Shown in pieces: positions 1 through 11,270 of a stretch of DNA of 64,000 bases (positions within the stretch are counted from its first letter, which is position 1; the number at the start of each line of letters is the position of its first letter). Source of the DNA: Caenorhabditis remanei (taxonomy: Eukaryota; Nematoda; Chromadorea; Rhabditida; Rhabditidae). The translations under genes and the position numbers were made by a program. Below the pieces are notes generated by a model. That model was not told the origin of the DNA and ran no database searches. It saw only the letters and a list, made by a program, of their open reading frames with translations. The DNA is taken from positions 20,646,001 through 20,710,000 of the forward strand of contig NC_071331.1 in NCBI RefSeq assembly GCF_010183535.1, given 5' to 3'.

Positions 1-224
1 GTTGTGTTGACATTTCCTCTTTTTTTTCGGTTTTCTCCGGGTGATTTTTGTGATTTGTGATGATGAGAGTATTCGTGGCTTAACCCCCCAAATTCCATTA
101 ATTTTCAGCTAAAATGAGATGGAAAATCTGGAAAAAACCCCCAGAAATAGCAAAAATACGCGGAAAAATTCGCGAAAATTCACGAAAATCGACACTTTTT
201 GGGGATTTTTGTGTGAAAACGCGT

Positions 225-1500
225 CCTAGGTGCGCCAGATTTCCAGCTAATTCGCTTTCGGACGCGCCAGAGGTACGCCAGACACAAGATTCACTTAGTT
301 TTGGTCTGAAAAACGAGCCAGAGGCACGCCAGAAGGATTTTTCTAAATCAAAAAGCGCCTAAGGTGCCCCAGATTGACTTGTTTTTTTAAAATTGTCTGG
401 CGCACTTTCGGCGCGTTCTTGTAACGAATTTCTGACTAAATTCAGTTCTTTTTCGATTAAAAACTCAATCTGGGGCACCTCAGGCGCTTTTTGATCCAGA
501 AAATTTCAAAAAAATCCAAGAACTGGCGTGCCTCTGACTCGTTTTTCAGACCAAGTTTTGTGTCTGGCGTACCTCTGGCGCGTCAGAAACCGAATTAGCT
601 GGATATTTTTTTTGCTTTTTTTGAGCGGTTTTTGCAAACAAAAACGCGCTAATAGTGCGCCAGATAAGATTTTAGACAATCTGTATTTCACAGTGTTCAA
701 AATCTTATCTGGCGCACCTTCAGCGCGTTTTTCTTTACCAAAATCGCCCAATCTAACCAAATAAACACTGAACTCTCGGATTTTGCGATGATGAAAAGTT
801 TGTCTGGCGCACTTTCGGCGCGTTCTGTACACGGATTTCTAAGATTTCTTTGATTTCAAAGTATTTTCAAAACAAAAAACTGAGTTTTTAAGATCTAACT
901 GAAAAAAGTCAATCTGGGGCACCCTAAACGCTTTTTTGATTCTGAAAATGTTAAAAAATCCAAAAACTGGCGCGCCTCCGGCTCGTTTTTCATACCAAGC
1001 TAGTTTTGTGTCTGGCGTACCTCTGGCGCGTCAGAAAAGGAATTATCTGGAAATCTGGCGCGCCTAGGACGCGTTTTCACACAAAAATCCCCCAAAAACT
1101 GCCGATTTTCCATTAAAAAAACCGCAAGAATCTATAAAAAGTCACTCTGGGGCACCGTAGGCGCGTTTTGGTCCAGAAAATTTCAAACTTCTATATGTCT
1201 GGCGCACCTAGGACGCGGTTTTCACACAAAAATCTTCAAAAAATGCCGATTTTCAGAAATTTTCCACCCGAAAACCACCTCTCTGGGACACCGTAGACGC
1301 TTTTTTGATTCAGAAAATGTCAAAAAATCCAAGAACTGGCGTACCTCTGACGCGCCAGTAACCGAATTAGCCTGATATCTGGCGCGCCAAAGACGCGTTT
1401 TCTCGATTTTTCAAGTCTATATGATTCTGATTCGATCTAGACGCTTTTTTGCTTCAGAAAATGTCAAAAAATCCAAAAACTGGCGCGCCTCCGGCTCGTT
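225..1500. repeat. Dispersed GC-rich word array, part 1
   Basis: A short word of the type TCTGGCGCACCTTTGACGCG recurs about every 40-150 bases in both orientations: mostly inverted (GCGCCAGA) near 227-335 and forward from about 398 on. Variants read CTGGGGCACC. The gaps are A/T-rich and show no coding pattern. I see no confident gene in this stretch. Confidence 0.8.
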
Positions 1501-1650
1501 TTTCCTTGATTTTAGCTGAAAATTCTTGCCTGAATACCCGTCGCTTCTCCTTCTATCATCCCTGTAATTCGAATGAATGTACCAACACAATCCGTCTATC
1601 TAATTCTCTCATCTCATTTCAATTTCAAAAATGCAAATATATATATTCAG

Positions 1651-1800
1651 CAACAGAATCCATCCACTCAATCATCTCAATTCACATCATCATCATCAGC
1701 TCATTTCAATCGTATTGTAGATGATATTGAACGCTTCAATGCAATCGCCGAACTCCAACAACTTGATGATGATACAATCGACGACGACGGCTCCATTTAA
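1651..1800 (+). CDS. Probable last exon of a gene entering from upstream
   Basis: A good acceptor (TATATATTCAG, ending at 1650) opens a 49-codon frame that ends in TAA at 1798-1800. The product is rich in Q, S and D (QQNPSTQSSQFTSSSS near its start, DDDTIDDDGSI at its end), unlike the random translations around it. No start codon or upstream exon could be joined to it, so the gene probably begins before the window or has a large 5' intron. I do not recognise the protein. The acidic low-complexity tail gives no function. The alternative is a chance open stretch; the codon composition and the clean acceptor argue against that. Confidence 0.4.
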   Translation, partial: QQNPSTQSSQFTSSSSAHFNRIVDDIERFNAIAELQQLDDDTIDDDGSI

Positions 1801-1984
1801 TAATCAGAAGACACCGAATCCACTTGAGATTCGATCACTCATCGCGCCGAATCGCCAATCTTAGACGGTACATTTTGACCGGAAAAATGGAAAAATTGAC
1901 TGAAAATTGGCTGAAAGTGCAGTTTTTCGAGTCAAAAACGGCTGAAAATCGATTTTTTTCGGCTAAAAAATGACTTAAAATCGA
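1801..1984. other. Short non-coding stretch after the 1651-1800 exon
   Basis: A/T-rich sequence with GGAAAAATGG and AAAATCG motifs. Probably 3' untranslated sequence of the exon above. No AATAAA was found close to the stop. Confidence 0.3.
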
Positions 1985-3290
1985 AATACTGTATCTGGCG
2001 TACGTTTGACGCGTTTTTAGAAAAACACTGTATCTGGCGCGCCTTTGACGCGTTTTCCCAGCGACATCCGCTCAGAAACTGCGCAAAAAGATCCAGAAGC
2101 AAATTCAATCTGTCTGGCGCGTCGTCGCCGCGCCAGACGTTTTTTCATTTTTTTCCAAAAATGCTTAAAAATGCGGATTTTCATCTGCCTGGCGCACTTT
2201 TGACGTGTTTTTTCCTGAATTTCTTCACAAAAACTCAGTTTTCACTGACCATTCAAATCTGGCGCGACTTTGACGCGTTTTTCCAGCGAATTCCGCTCAG
2301 AAACTGCTCAAAAAGCTTCAGTTTCAACCTGTCTGGCGCGTCGTGGGCGCGCTTTCCCACAATTTTCATAGCTAATAGTCAAAAAATTACGATTTCCAGA
2401 GCAGAAGAACTATAAAAATGCGAAATTTCAGCGCGCCTGGCGCACTTTTGACGCGTTTTTTTTTGAAAAACTTAGTTATCACCTGCCACAGATCCAAGTT
2501 TCAGCCATTCTATTTTTGATTGAAAAAACCAAAACTTGTCTGAAAAATGGACGAAAATTGAGTTTTTCAACTCTAATTGTAAATCACAAGGAAAATCGAT
2601 TTTTCTCCGAATAATTGATTTTCTGACTAGAAATTTTTAAAAAAGCGGGTTTTTTTCATATTTTTTCTGTCTGGCGCACTTTTTGACGCGTCCAAGGCAC
2701 GCCAGACGGTTTTCAGACATGTTTTTCGGAAATCAATTGAGGTTTTCCGTGCGAAAACGCGCTCAAGGTACGCCAGACACGATTTTGACGATTTTCAGCA
2801 GCAAACATGTTTAAAAATGTCTGGCGCACTTTTGACGCGTTTTTTTCTTCGAAATTTCTCTTGAAAAACTCGGTTAACACTGCCAGAACTCCAAGTTCCA
2901 GTCATCCTTCAAAGCTGGCGCGCCTTTGACGCGTTTTTTGTTCTAGAAAATCATCAGAAAAATATAGCTAAAATCTGGCGTACCTTTAACGCGTTGAAGA
3001 TTAAAACTCGAACATTTTCGGTAGAAAATTGCCAAAAATAATCAAAAGTGACGTTGTCTGGCGCACTTTTGGCGCGTTTTTAACATCTATCAGGGTTTGA
3101 AGCGGATTTTGGAGCAAAAGATGAGCAAAAGTGAGATATTTTGAGTACCTGGCGCACCTTTGACGCGTCGTTGTCTGGCGCACTTTTGACGCGTTTTCAT
3201 TGAAAATACAGTTCAACGCTTTCGATGAGGATTTTAGACCAAAAAAGGCAAATTTTGAGTCATCTGGCGCACCTTTGACGCGTGTTTCCC
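1985..3290. repeat. Dispersed GC-rich word array, part 2
   Basis: About 20 copies of CTGGCGCACTTTTGACGCGTTTTT-like words, nearly all in forward orientation, 40-110 bases apart. A longer unit of about 180 bases (2250-2435: the word, then CCAGCGAATTCCGCTCAGAAACTG, a second word with GTCGTGG, then ACTATAAAAATGCGAAATTTCAGC) returns at 5410-5580. No gene seen. Confidence 0.8.
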
Positions 3291-3324
3291 TAAAAATTAG
3301 CAAAAATTGGTATATTTTCAGCTC

Positions 3325-3511
3325 TCCTCGCAACGCCTACAGTAATCCCATCAAAACTACAGTAATCTCATACACAACTCTATGTACAGTATCCCCATAC
3401 AGTATCCCCCATTGCATTGTGTCTTATATGTATCGACTCCGCCCCCCTACCTACAGTACCCTCCTACAGTACCCCTCTGAATCCAAAAATTCTCAAATTC
3501 CACTTAAGATT

Positions 3512-3542
<31 letters not shown>

Positions 3543-3830
3543 GTGTTTCCCCCCTCGCCACGTGTAATCTCTCAATTTCTCACAATTTCTGAAACTACAG
3601 TAACCCAGGAGGTTACTGTAGTTATCTGCTGCTAAGCCCCGCCCCCACCCACCTACAGTATACCCATTTTCAAACACCGTTTGTGCCTTTTCTTCAATTG
3701 CTTCTGTATTTCTTGTTAATTGACTATTAAATCCCGCCCCCAATTACGTTAATTGATTGCATAATTGTTTCCACTAATTCTGGCATTACAGTAACCCCTT
3801 GAATCTACAGTACCCCCCCCCCCCTCCCAC
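3325..3830. repeat. CTACAGTA repeats and a CT microsatellite
   Basis: Scattered CTACAGTA, CTACAGTACCC and CTACAGTAATCC words, a CT dinucleotide run at about 3520-3540, and a C-run near 3812. This word is common in Caenorhabditis intergenic DNA. No gene seen. Confidence 0.7.
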
Positions 3831-3834
3831 CCAA

Positions 3835-4390
3835 AAAGATCCTGGATTGGGGTACGGTAGGAAAACATTTTTTGGAATTTAGTGATTTTTAAGCAAAAAT
3901 TGATGGAAACCCCAATTTTTCCACCCAAAATTGAGTTTTTTAAGTGAAAAATCAATGTTTTTCTCTAAATTTGAGTTTTTCCTTCAAAAAACCGATTTTT
4001 ACTGAAAAATCCAAAATTTCTCGAATTTTTCCGCTCAAAATGACTGAAAATCTAGTTTTTCCAACGAAAATTCGAATTTTAAGCTGAAAAATCAAATTTT
4101 CCAGTTTTTCTGCTCGAAAATCGCTAAAAATCGGCATTTTTTCAGCTGAAAAACCCATTTTTTGGAACGCAAAATTGAGGTTTTATTTGTAAATTTGACT
4201 TTTCGGCTCAAAATTTCAGTTTTTTGACCGAAAATTCAACTTTTTACAAGAAAAACCCAAGAAGTCGAATTTTCCAGCTCAAAATTACTGAAAATTCGAG
4301 TTTTAGGCTGAAAATCTCAATTTTTACAGTTTTTCAGCACGAAAATCTCTAAAAATCCAAATTTTCCTCATTTTTTTCCTACCGTACCTC
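3835..4390. repeat. A/T-rich imperfect repeats
   Basis: Serial variants of AAAATTGAGTTTTT and CAGCTGAAAAATC without a coding frame. It lies 3' of the minus-strand gene at 4789-6830 and may hold that gene's 3' end; no clear minus-strand AATAAA was found. Confidence 0.5.
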
Positions 4391-4788
4391 TCCCTAAACC
4401 CCGCCCCCATGTACTTAATCACTTTCTTCTCTTCCAAATTTTCCTCATTTTCGATGGCATTTTCCTCCTGAAATCAAACATGAATCGAGTATTCTCACCT
4501 TCCTATAAGTGCTAAAAACGTCTGAAATTTGTGTGCTTTTTCTCTGTTTCTAACCGCCAAAATACAACCTATTTCACTTAAAATTTGTAATTTTCAGCCA
4601 ATTTTTTTTTTCAAATTTTTGAAATTTTTTTGAGATTTTCTGAAATTGTTAAAGAAATTAGCTGAAAATTGCTTTTTTGAAAAGATTAATTAATTTCGAC
4701 AAATAATGAATAAATTAATTGAATATTCACATATATATAGACAATTGCTGAAATTTTTTTTTCAGCCAAAAATTTTTTTTTCAAAAAA

Positions 4789-6830
4789 TCAATAATTTTC
4801 AGTGATCAATTGGTGTCGGAGAGTGCTCCAATACGCTTTCCACTCGGCTTTTCGTGTTGTCATATGCTCGGAGTTCATCTGGAAATAATTTTTTAACTTT
4901 TTGAAAAAAAATTTTTTTTTCGAAATTTTCAGATTTTTTTCAGCCAAATTTCAGACATACATGACTCGGAACCATCGGAGCCATCGAATTCATTGGTGGA
5001 GTTGGGGCGGTGGGAAGGGTGATTGTGGAGATGTCGGATTCTTTCTGGAAAAAATGAGTTTTTTAGGCTGAAAATCTGATTTTTGACTTTTTTAATTGAA
5101 AAAAAATGAGAAAAATGTTCATTTTCAATGTTTTCGATGGATTTTTGAGTGAAAAATAGTAGAATTTGGTCAAAAATTGATTAAAATTACTGCAGTTTTT
5201 CGACTGAAAGTCCCTATTTTCCGAGTCAAAAAATGTCTGAAAATTGAGTTTCCGACTAGAATTTGCGATTTCCAGCACCAAAAGAACTATAAAAATGCGA
5301 AATTTCAGCTGTCTGGCGCACTTTTGACGCGTTTTTTAGAGCAAAAATGACCAAAATTGGGAAATTTTGATTATCAAATCATATGTTTTGTGACAGAACT
5401 CCAAGTTCCAGCCATCATTCAAATCTGGCGCGCCTTTGACGCGTTTTTCCAGCGAATTCCGCTCAGAAACTGCTCTGTCTGGCGCGTCGTGGCCGCGCTC
5501 TTTTCAACAATTTTCATAGTAAATAGTCAAAAAATTACGATTTCCAGCCAGAAGAACTATAAAAATGCGAAATTTCAGCTGTGTCTGGCGTACGTTTGAC
5601 GCGTTTTTTGGAGTAAAAGTGACCAATTTTTGAATTTTCTGATTTTTGACTTTTTTAATTGAAAAAAAAATGAGAAAAATGTTCGTTTTCAATGTTTTCG
5701 ATGGATTTTTGAATGAAAAATAGTAGAATTTGGTCAAAAATTGATTAAAATTACGATTTTCGAGTATTTTTCTCCTGGAAAAACACAATTTTTCGACCCA
5801 AAATTGAGTTTTTAATTGAAGAATCCAATTTTCGGCTCAAAAACTCAATTTTTAATTCAAATTCTTTCAAAATATCGGGTTTAGAGCTCAAAATTACTGA
5901 AAATCCAGTTTTTATCTATAGAAATTCGAAGTTTAGGCTGAAAAATCTCGAATTTTCCGTTTTTTTTCATTAAAAACTCGCTCTTTGGCTCGAAAAGTTG
6001 GATTTTTCGAATAAATATCTCTTTGGATACGTAGAATTTCAAAATTCAGCCGAAAAATTGGGTAAAAATGCGGTTTTAGTGGTTAAAATTGGGTTTTTTT
6101 GCAAAAAAAGGAAAAAATCTAGTTTTATCAATTTTTAGCGTGAACGGAGTATAACGATCTGAAAATACGTAAGTAGGCCTCTCTAAATCTGGAAATCTGA
6201 AGAAATTTTGTGAAAAAATCTTTTTTTTTCACTTTTTCACCTAAAATTCGTATTTTTCACTGCTTTTCCTGTTTTTTTTCCAATAAAAACTCTCATTTTC
6301 ACCTTTTCGATAGCTTTTCTCTGCTCAGCCGACTTCCACGCAGGTCCGAAAATCGCCGCGTCGTGAGACGTCTCTTTTTTCGATTTTTGGTCCTAAAAAC
6401 TCAATTTTTCCATGAAAATTATCGATTTTTCTCACTTTTTTCGCCGTCGTTCCACTTTTGAATGTTCCCACTTGAAATCCGCCTTCTTCAATCTCCTCAA
6501 TCGCTTTAGTCCTCGCCAAATGCTCCGCCGGCGTCATTTCTTCGTATTTCTGTGATTTTTGGGCGGAAAAATTCGAAAAATCAGAAATTCCAGACGAACG
6601 GGCGGTCTCCAGATTGTGACGCATCTTTTCCTTCATTTTTGACACTTCCTAAAGCGAATAAGTAGTTTTTTTCGAATTTTTCCGATTTCTTACACTAGAA
6701 TGATCTTTTTGAGATCGATGCCGGTCACGATCACGATCCCGACGGTCCTTATCATATCGACTGCTGGAAAATCGATTTTTCAGTCAAAAAATTTCAGAAA
6801 ACGGTTGAAAACTCACGGAGAACGAGGCAT
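4789..6830 (-). CDS. Small RS/RD-rich nuclear protein
   Basis: Five exons join in frame into 156 residues: 6830-6817, 6763-6694, 6648-6436, 5044-4961 and 4878-4789. The product opens with MPRSPSRYDKDRRDRDRDRH, an RS/RD-type low-complexity segment of about 28 residues. A lysine- and glutamate-rich helical part follows (EEMTPAEHLARTKAIEEIEE, about residues 70-90), then GGFQVGTFKSG, a proline/methionine linker, and the tail WKAYWSTLRHQLITENY. RS/RD tracts are typical of splicing-related proteins, so a nuclear role is inferred. The AIEEIEEGGFxxxxFKS segment faintly recalls RSRC1-like proteins, but I do not claim homology. The second exon has a CAGCAG tandem acceptor at 6761-6766, so one serine may be optional. 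The 1.4-kb third intron is filled with repeats. Further 3' exons cannot be excluded. Confidence 0.65.
5080..5790. repeat. Duplicated segment inside an intron
   Basis: A stretch of about 110 bases beginning GACTTTTTTAATTG (5085-5195) recurs at 5647-5755. Between the copies lie four GC-rich words and a second copy of the 180-base unit seen at 2250-2435. It sits in the third intron of the RS/RD-rich gene. Confidence 0.7.
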
Positions 6831-7270
6831 TTTAGTTTTGAATGCGAAATAAATAGTTTGCGCGTCAAATTAAATGCCGTGTACGCAATTGTACGCAATC
6901 GGGAAATGCGTCAAGGGGAGGGTTGGCGTGTTTCTCGTTTTTTAGACTTTTTCGATAAAAACGTGATTTTTAGATGATTTTCAAAAATCCATTCTCGGTG
7001 CTTGCTAAATGGGACCACTGGCTACATTTTAAGTACAAAAACCTCGCTGGTCGTTCGATACGAATAGCTGCATGCTCGTTTGAAATTTCAAAATCCTAAT
7101 TGTTGAATGAATTTCTGCGAAAATGGTTTTAATAACTTCAAAAGGACGCGGTTTTCAACAACAAGCAGATTTGAAGGAATATTATTTGTTTTATTAAAAA
7201 AAAATAAAAATAAAAATAGGAAGAACACATTTGTCGGTAGGATTTAGATAGAAAGAAATTCTTTGAGCTG
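6831..7270. other. Intergenic, probable promoter side of the RS/RD gene
   Basis: The minus-strand ATG is at 6828-6830. The flanking 100 bases include two direct copies of TGTACGCAAT. No gene, RNA or clear element otherwise. Confidence 0.3.
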
Positions 7271-7275
7271 AGAAA

Positions 7276-7456
7276 CAGAGCTGCGCGGAAGTAAAATTTT
7301 CAAAAAAGGAAGTCGGAAGAAGGAAATGAAAAAAGGGCAGAAGTCGGAAGTAATTTTTTCAAAACGGATGTCGAAAGCTATTTTTAGGAACATACAAACA
7401 ACACGCGTCGGAGCATCGTAAATTGATGGCAATTGACGGAATTCCGCACAGCTCTG
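7276..7456. mobile_element. Short hAT-like non-autonomous element
   Basis: The ends are inverted: CAGAGCTGCGCGGAA at 7276 and TTCCGCACAGCTCTG ending at 7456. The flanking 8-mers are similar (CTGAGAAA and CTGAGCAC), as expected of a diverged 8-bp target duplication. CAGAG ends plus an 8-bp duplication point to hAT. It holds GGAAGTCGGAAG-type sequence. Confidence 0.6.
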
Positions 7457-7484
7457 CTGAGCACAGCTCTATCACTAAAAAAAA

Positions 7485-8240
7485 TTATGTCATGACAGGA
7501 ATTCCGTTTCCAAAACGCATGCGTCTCCTGCGAAGTTCGTTCGTAATTTCATCAATCTCTTCTTGGATTTCCACGATTATTTGATTATTCTCTTTTACTG
7601 TCCTCATCTTTTCCTCCAATGCTCTTCTCCGTTGTAACATGTTCAGAAGCTCATATTCACGAGCATACGGTTCATCGTCAAAAAAAATGCGCTTATCAAT
7701 AGACCAGGTATGAATGAAAAAATGTGTCAAACCCCAAAATATACTCAGTATTTGCCTTTTTCGGTTTGCCGGTGAATTCACTGCGCTGAAAACGAATACG
7801 TTTTAGTGGAGACTGGACTGACACAAACTTACAGCAGAATGTTCCACGACTTTTCACGTTTTGATTGCAATACAACTAAGTCGTTGAACAGAACTTCGTC
7901 TGTTATTATTAATTGCTCATCTCTTTCAATTTGAATTCTATCGAATAAGTCGTTTTCAGAATTCGCCCAGAATAAAAGAAGTTTGTTGATGTCGACAACA
8001 GTTAATTTGTTCTTTCCAAGTTGGATCATACAATTTTCATTCTTGACTGAGAGAAGATGTTCCAGACGAATCCAACGAGCATCACAATAACGGACATCAG
8101 TGTACTGGAAGAGCTGTAATAATGTTGGTTCAAACTCAGTTTCAAAATTCCACCCACCGTCTGCGTATCACTCATTAGCATACTCTCTCGCATAGTATTT
8201 AGATAAATCAGGAAATGTTTTGAGATTTTCTGACATTTAC
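7485..8240 (-). pseudogene. C-terminal half of a divergent FBA_2 F-box gene
   Basis: Exons 8113-7833 and 7785-7485 join in phase 2, and a short further exon at about 8240-8158 can be added across a 44-base intron. The product contains DARWIRLEHLLS, then LTVVDINKLLLFWANSENDL. That is the FBA_2 pattern W(I/V)-x-L-x-x-LL followed by lt-x-x-d(l/i)n-x-x-l-x-x-W also seen in the cluster genes (DIWYGPWVTIDNLL, then LTNTDLNLFLKHW). The last exon has ANRKRQILSIFWG and then a basic coiled-coil (MLQRRRALEEKMRTVKEN, RRRRMRFGNG) not seen in the cluster. There is no F-box exon directly upstream. The next minus-strand upstream coding piece is the F-box half at 10303-11768, whose last exon stops inside a transposon. 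I infer these are two halves of one gene separated by about 2 kb of insertions. Confidence 0.5.
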
Positions 8241-8359
8241 ACCATCAGAAAGTCATAAAAATCAAAATTTTCTTTCTGTTCAGAAAAAGTTTTGCGACCT
8301 CGAAAGTTGGAAACCCAGCTGAAGTAACACCGAAAAACTCAGTTTCTTCGGAAAGACTG

Positions 8360-8965
8360 ATCATTCTTATCAGAGCTGTGGTAAAATTTTTGAAAAGGGA
8401 AGAAGGAAGAAGGAAGAAGGAAGTGAAAGGAAGTGAAAAAAGGCCCGGAAGAAGGAACTTGGGTTCCGAACCGGGAAATCGGAAGTTAATTTTGAAAATG
8501 ACAAATTTGAGGAAACTTTTTTCTACTCATCTCTGAAAACGAATTCTGATGTTGTTTCATACAAAATTCCGTCAAAAACCACCAAAATTCCGCCAAAATT
8601 CCGTCGAAAATTATAAAATTTTAGTAAACTTTTCAACGGAAGAAGGAACAAGGAAGAAGGAAGTGAAAAAAGGCCCGGAAGAAGGAAGTCGAAGGAAGGA
8701 ATTCCGGTGGGCAAAACTGGACGGACGCGCTTTGGAGTACGACCGGCGCTTTAGACCACTCGGCCATGCGGCACATTTAAAAAGGGGTGGGTACCAGAGT
8801 TGCATGGAAGTGAAAATTTCTTATCCGGAAGTCGGAAGCGATTTCCTTATCCGGAAGTCGGAAGTCGGAAGTGAATTTCCTTAACCGGAAGTCGGAAGTC
8901 GGAAGGGAAAAAACGCCCGGAAGTCGGAAGTTGGAAGTCGGAAGTCGGAAGTCGGAAGTCGGAAT
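8360..8965. repeat. GGAAGTCGGAAG simple-repeat and element remnants
   Basis: Tracts of GGAAGAAGGAAG and GGAAGTCGGAAGTCGG lie beside CAGAGCTGTGG (8374) and CAGAGTTGCATGGAAG (about 8798) ends. It looks like nested decayed copies of the hAT-like family at 7276 and 10641. Confidence 0.6.
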
Positions 8966-9595
8966 TACATGTTTTCTCAAACTTTCAAAAACTACAAGAG
9001 AAAAGATTATAAAATTGGCGGAAATCAGTGGAAAATTCATTTAGATGAACCGCCGAAGACGGGGCAGACAGGCTGATTTTGCATACAATACCACGAATAC
9101 GAAATAATAGAGTATGAAAATTCACAAAATTATACAAAAAGTCTTCCTCTACACTAAATGGATATGCATTCTGAGGAAGCATTTCAGGAAATCGAGATAT
9201 TGAAGCTTTTATGTGCCCGAAAAGGTAAAAATGTGACTTTTTTGTTGAGAGTTACTGTAGGCAATGCAAACGTGCCCTACGGCTAATTTTCTTCTTTTTT
9301 TGATGCTGTGTACCGTGAAAAATTGAGAAATGCAGAAAAATAGAGATATTTCACAAGAGAGAATTTTGGTGGAGCGCGGTTGCCAATACCGTTCAAGAAT
9401 GATACTAGCACATCACTCTTTTCATTACCCCGCACTCTGTCAGAATTAAAGAAAATTGCGGGTAGAGAGACGTAGAGAAAAATAATATTTTTCAAGAGGC
9501 TTCCGGTAGGGCGCAGTTATGACAACAGTTCCGCGCTAATACATAAGTACTCTGTTTGAATGCAGATCGACCGGGCCGGACCGGAATACGACAGG
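8966..9595. other. Non-coding between element remnants
   Basis: No coding frame with conserved features. Two stretches share CGGTAGGGC- and AGAGACGTAGAGAAAAATA-type sequence (about 9300-9500). Possibly more decayed repeat. Confidence 0.3.
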
Positions 9596-10310
9596 TACAG
9601 TAGCGAGCATAAGTGAGTATACCTCCATACTTTCATATGTATCTCAGCTGAAACAAGTCCGTTTTGCATAAACTTTTTTTTCAAAAATAGCTGAAATATT
9701 CAGTAAAATTGACATACGTTTTTTGTCCGAAGTGATCAACTGATTTTTAAGATTATCGATTTTTCCTGATCTTGATTTCAAAATCCGAAAAAAAACTTTT
9801 TATTTTTGAACTGGACTCTATGATTTTTTGAGTTAAAAATGTTGAGCAACGTTCATAAAAATAAAATATGCTGTTAGAATGCTTCTGTGCATCTTGATCA
9901 CCGTGCTACAACTCCAGAAGTCCAAAGTGGTATGCTTGGCTAAATTGTCATAACTCATCGAAAAATGGTTCAATTTGGTTGAAAATTGCGAGAAAAGATG
10001 CGTAATATGTTTAGTAACAATCTTATAATTAGAAATAATGTTTTTGAGAAAAATTTTGGTTTCCAACTTTTGCCCAATTTTTTATGTTTTTTGATTATAA
10101 AACAGTAACAATTTGCGAGTTTGAGTTGAATTTTACATGAAACATCAAATTTAAATTTTCATTAATTTAATTACAGCAGTTTCAAAAAACTTATGTCAAT
10201 TTTACTGGATACTTCAGCTATTTTTAAAAAAAGTTTATGCAAAACGGACTTGTTCCAGCTGAGATACATATGAAAGTATGGAGGTATACTCACTTATGCT
10301 CGCTACTGTA
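9596..10310. mobile_element. Long-inverted-repeat element with TA ends
   Basis: The left end TACAGTAGCGAGCATAAGTG (9596) is the inverse of the right end CACTTATGCTCGCTACTGTA (to 10310), and the match extends about 80 bases and more weakly to about 130. TA at both outer ends suggests a Tc1/mariner-type non-autonomous element. The interior has no transposase. Its right end overlaps the 3' end of the F-box frame at 10303-11768 and supplies that frame's stop codon. Confidence 0.75.
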
Positions 10311-10640
10311 TGTGGTTTACTAGTGTGGTCAAACTAACATTCGGGTGGTAGTAGTCTTCTGGAATTTGCCCTGTGACTATATCCAAATCTTGATCTTCCC
10401 TGTCAAAGTCCATCACAGCATCCAGTTCATCTTTTTCAAATTTTCCTCCGTTCAAACATAACACTTCAAATTTTTGAAATTCCGAAATCGCCAATATCTC
10501 TCCAGCTGTAGAATTCAGTCCGGCCGAGACAATGTCCAATGTGTATGGACCACACTGGAACATGTTGTTAATCCGGATGAATAGTTGACGTGTGTTTTCG
10601 AGAATTGTTGATCTTTCAGACAACCTGAACAACTTGATAT

Positions 10641-11027
10641 CAGAGTTGTTGGGAAGTAAACTCGGAAGTTAGACGGAAATGAGTTTTATTTCGACAATTC
10701 GAAACAAACTTCAAAAATATGAAGTTAATATGTTGTATTGATAGTATTACTACCCTTCGAGCATAAAAAATTCCGAAATTTTTCTTATCCCCTACCAGTA
10801 GACCCGAAAAAGTCTTCACTTCCGACTTCCGACTTCCGGGTTTCAAATTCGGCTGCTTTTTCGGGTCTACTGGTAGGGGATAAGAAAAATTTCAGAATTT
10901 TTTATGCTCGATGGGTAGTAAAACCATCAATACAACATATTAACTTCATGTTTTTGAAGTTCGTTTCATATTGTCGAAATAAAACTCACTTCCGTCTAAC
11001 TTCCGAGTTTACTTCCCAACAACTCTG
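10641..11027. mobile_element. hAT-like foldback element, 8-bp duplication
   Basis: Two arms of roughly 180 bases are inverted copies (CAGAGTTGTTGGGAAGTAAA at 10641; the inverse ends at 11027). The element is flanked by the identical 8-mer CTTGATAT (10633-10640 and 11028-11035). CAGAG ends plus the 8-bp duplication place it with hAT non-autonomous elements. It lies in the second intron of the truncated F-box gene, almost touching the acceptor. Confidence 0.85.
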
Positions 11028-11063
11028 CTTGATATCATATTATATGTCTCTCAAAACCAGGGT

Positions 11064-11270
11064 TGGGAAATCCCGGGCTGGCCCGGCCCGGATTCAAAAA
11101 ATGTGCACAATTTTTTCACATGTTTTTCGAAATTTTCATTGAAAAGTAATCAAAATTCTCCAAAATTCTCGTACTCTTCAGTTTTTATCGATATTCCAAA
11201 ACATAGTCGAAAATTCGACTTTTTTGCAAAAAAAATTCAAATGCCCGGCACGGAATTTCCCAACCGTGCT
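11064..11270. mobile_element. GGCCCGG-type foldback element
   Basis: Ends AGGGTTGGGAAATCCCGGGC and, inverted, GCCCGGCACGGAATTTCCCA bound an A/T-rich core with TTTTTTCACATGTTTTTCGA. Relatives sharing that core and GGCCCGGCCCGG tracts are at 24500-24830 and from 63695 to the window end. Confidence 0.65.

Noticed and set aside
506..832. Open frames of about 80-110 codons on both strands in the GC-rich word array
   Set aside because: They arise from the repeated words, overlap each other and have no consistent composition or splice signals.
4380..4490. Possible extra 3' exon of the RS/RD-rich gene (minus strand, GAGGAAAATGCCATCG after a TTTGATTTCAG acceptor)
   Set aside because: The preceding exon ends in a clean TGA at 4789-4791 with no donor, and the frame in this stretch runs on into A/T-rich repeats.
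8390..8965. CRISPR-like regular repeats (GGAAGTCGGAAG)
   Set aside because: Simple-sequence expansion without unique spacers in a eukaryotic genome.
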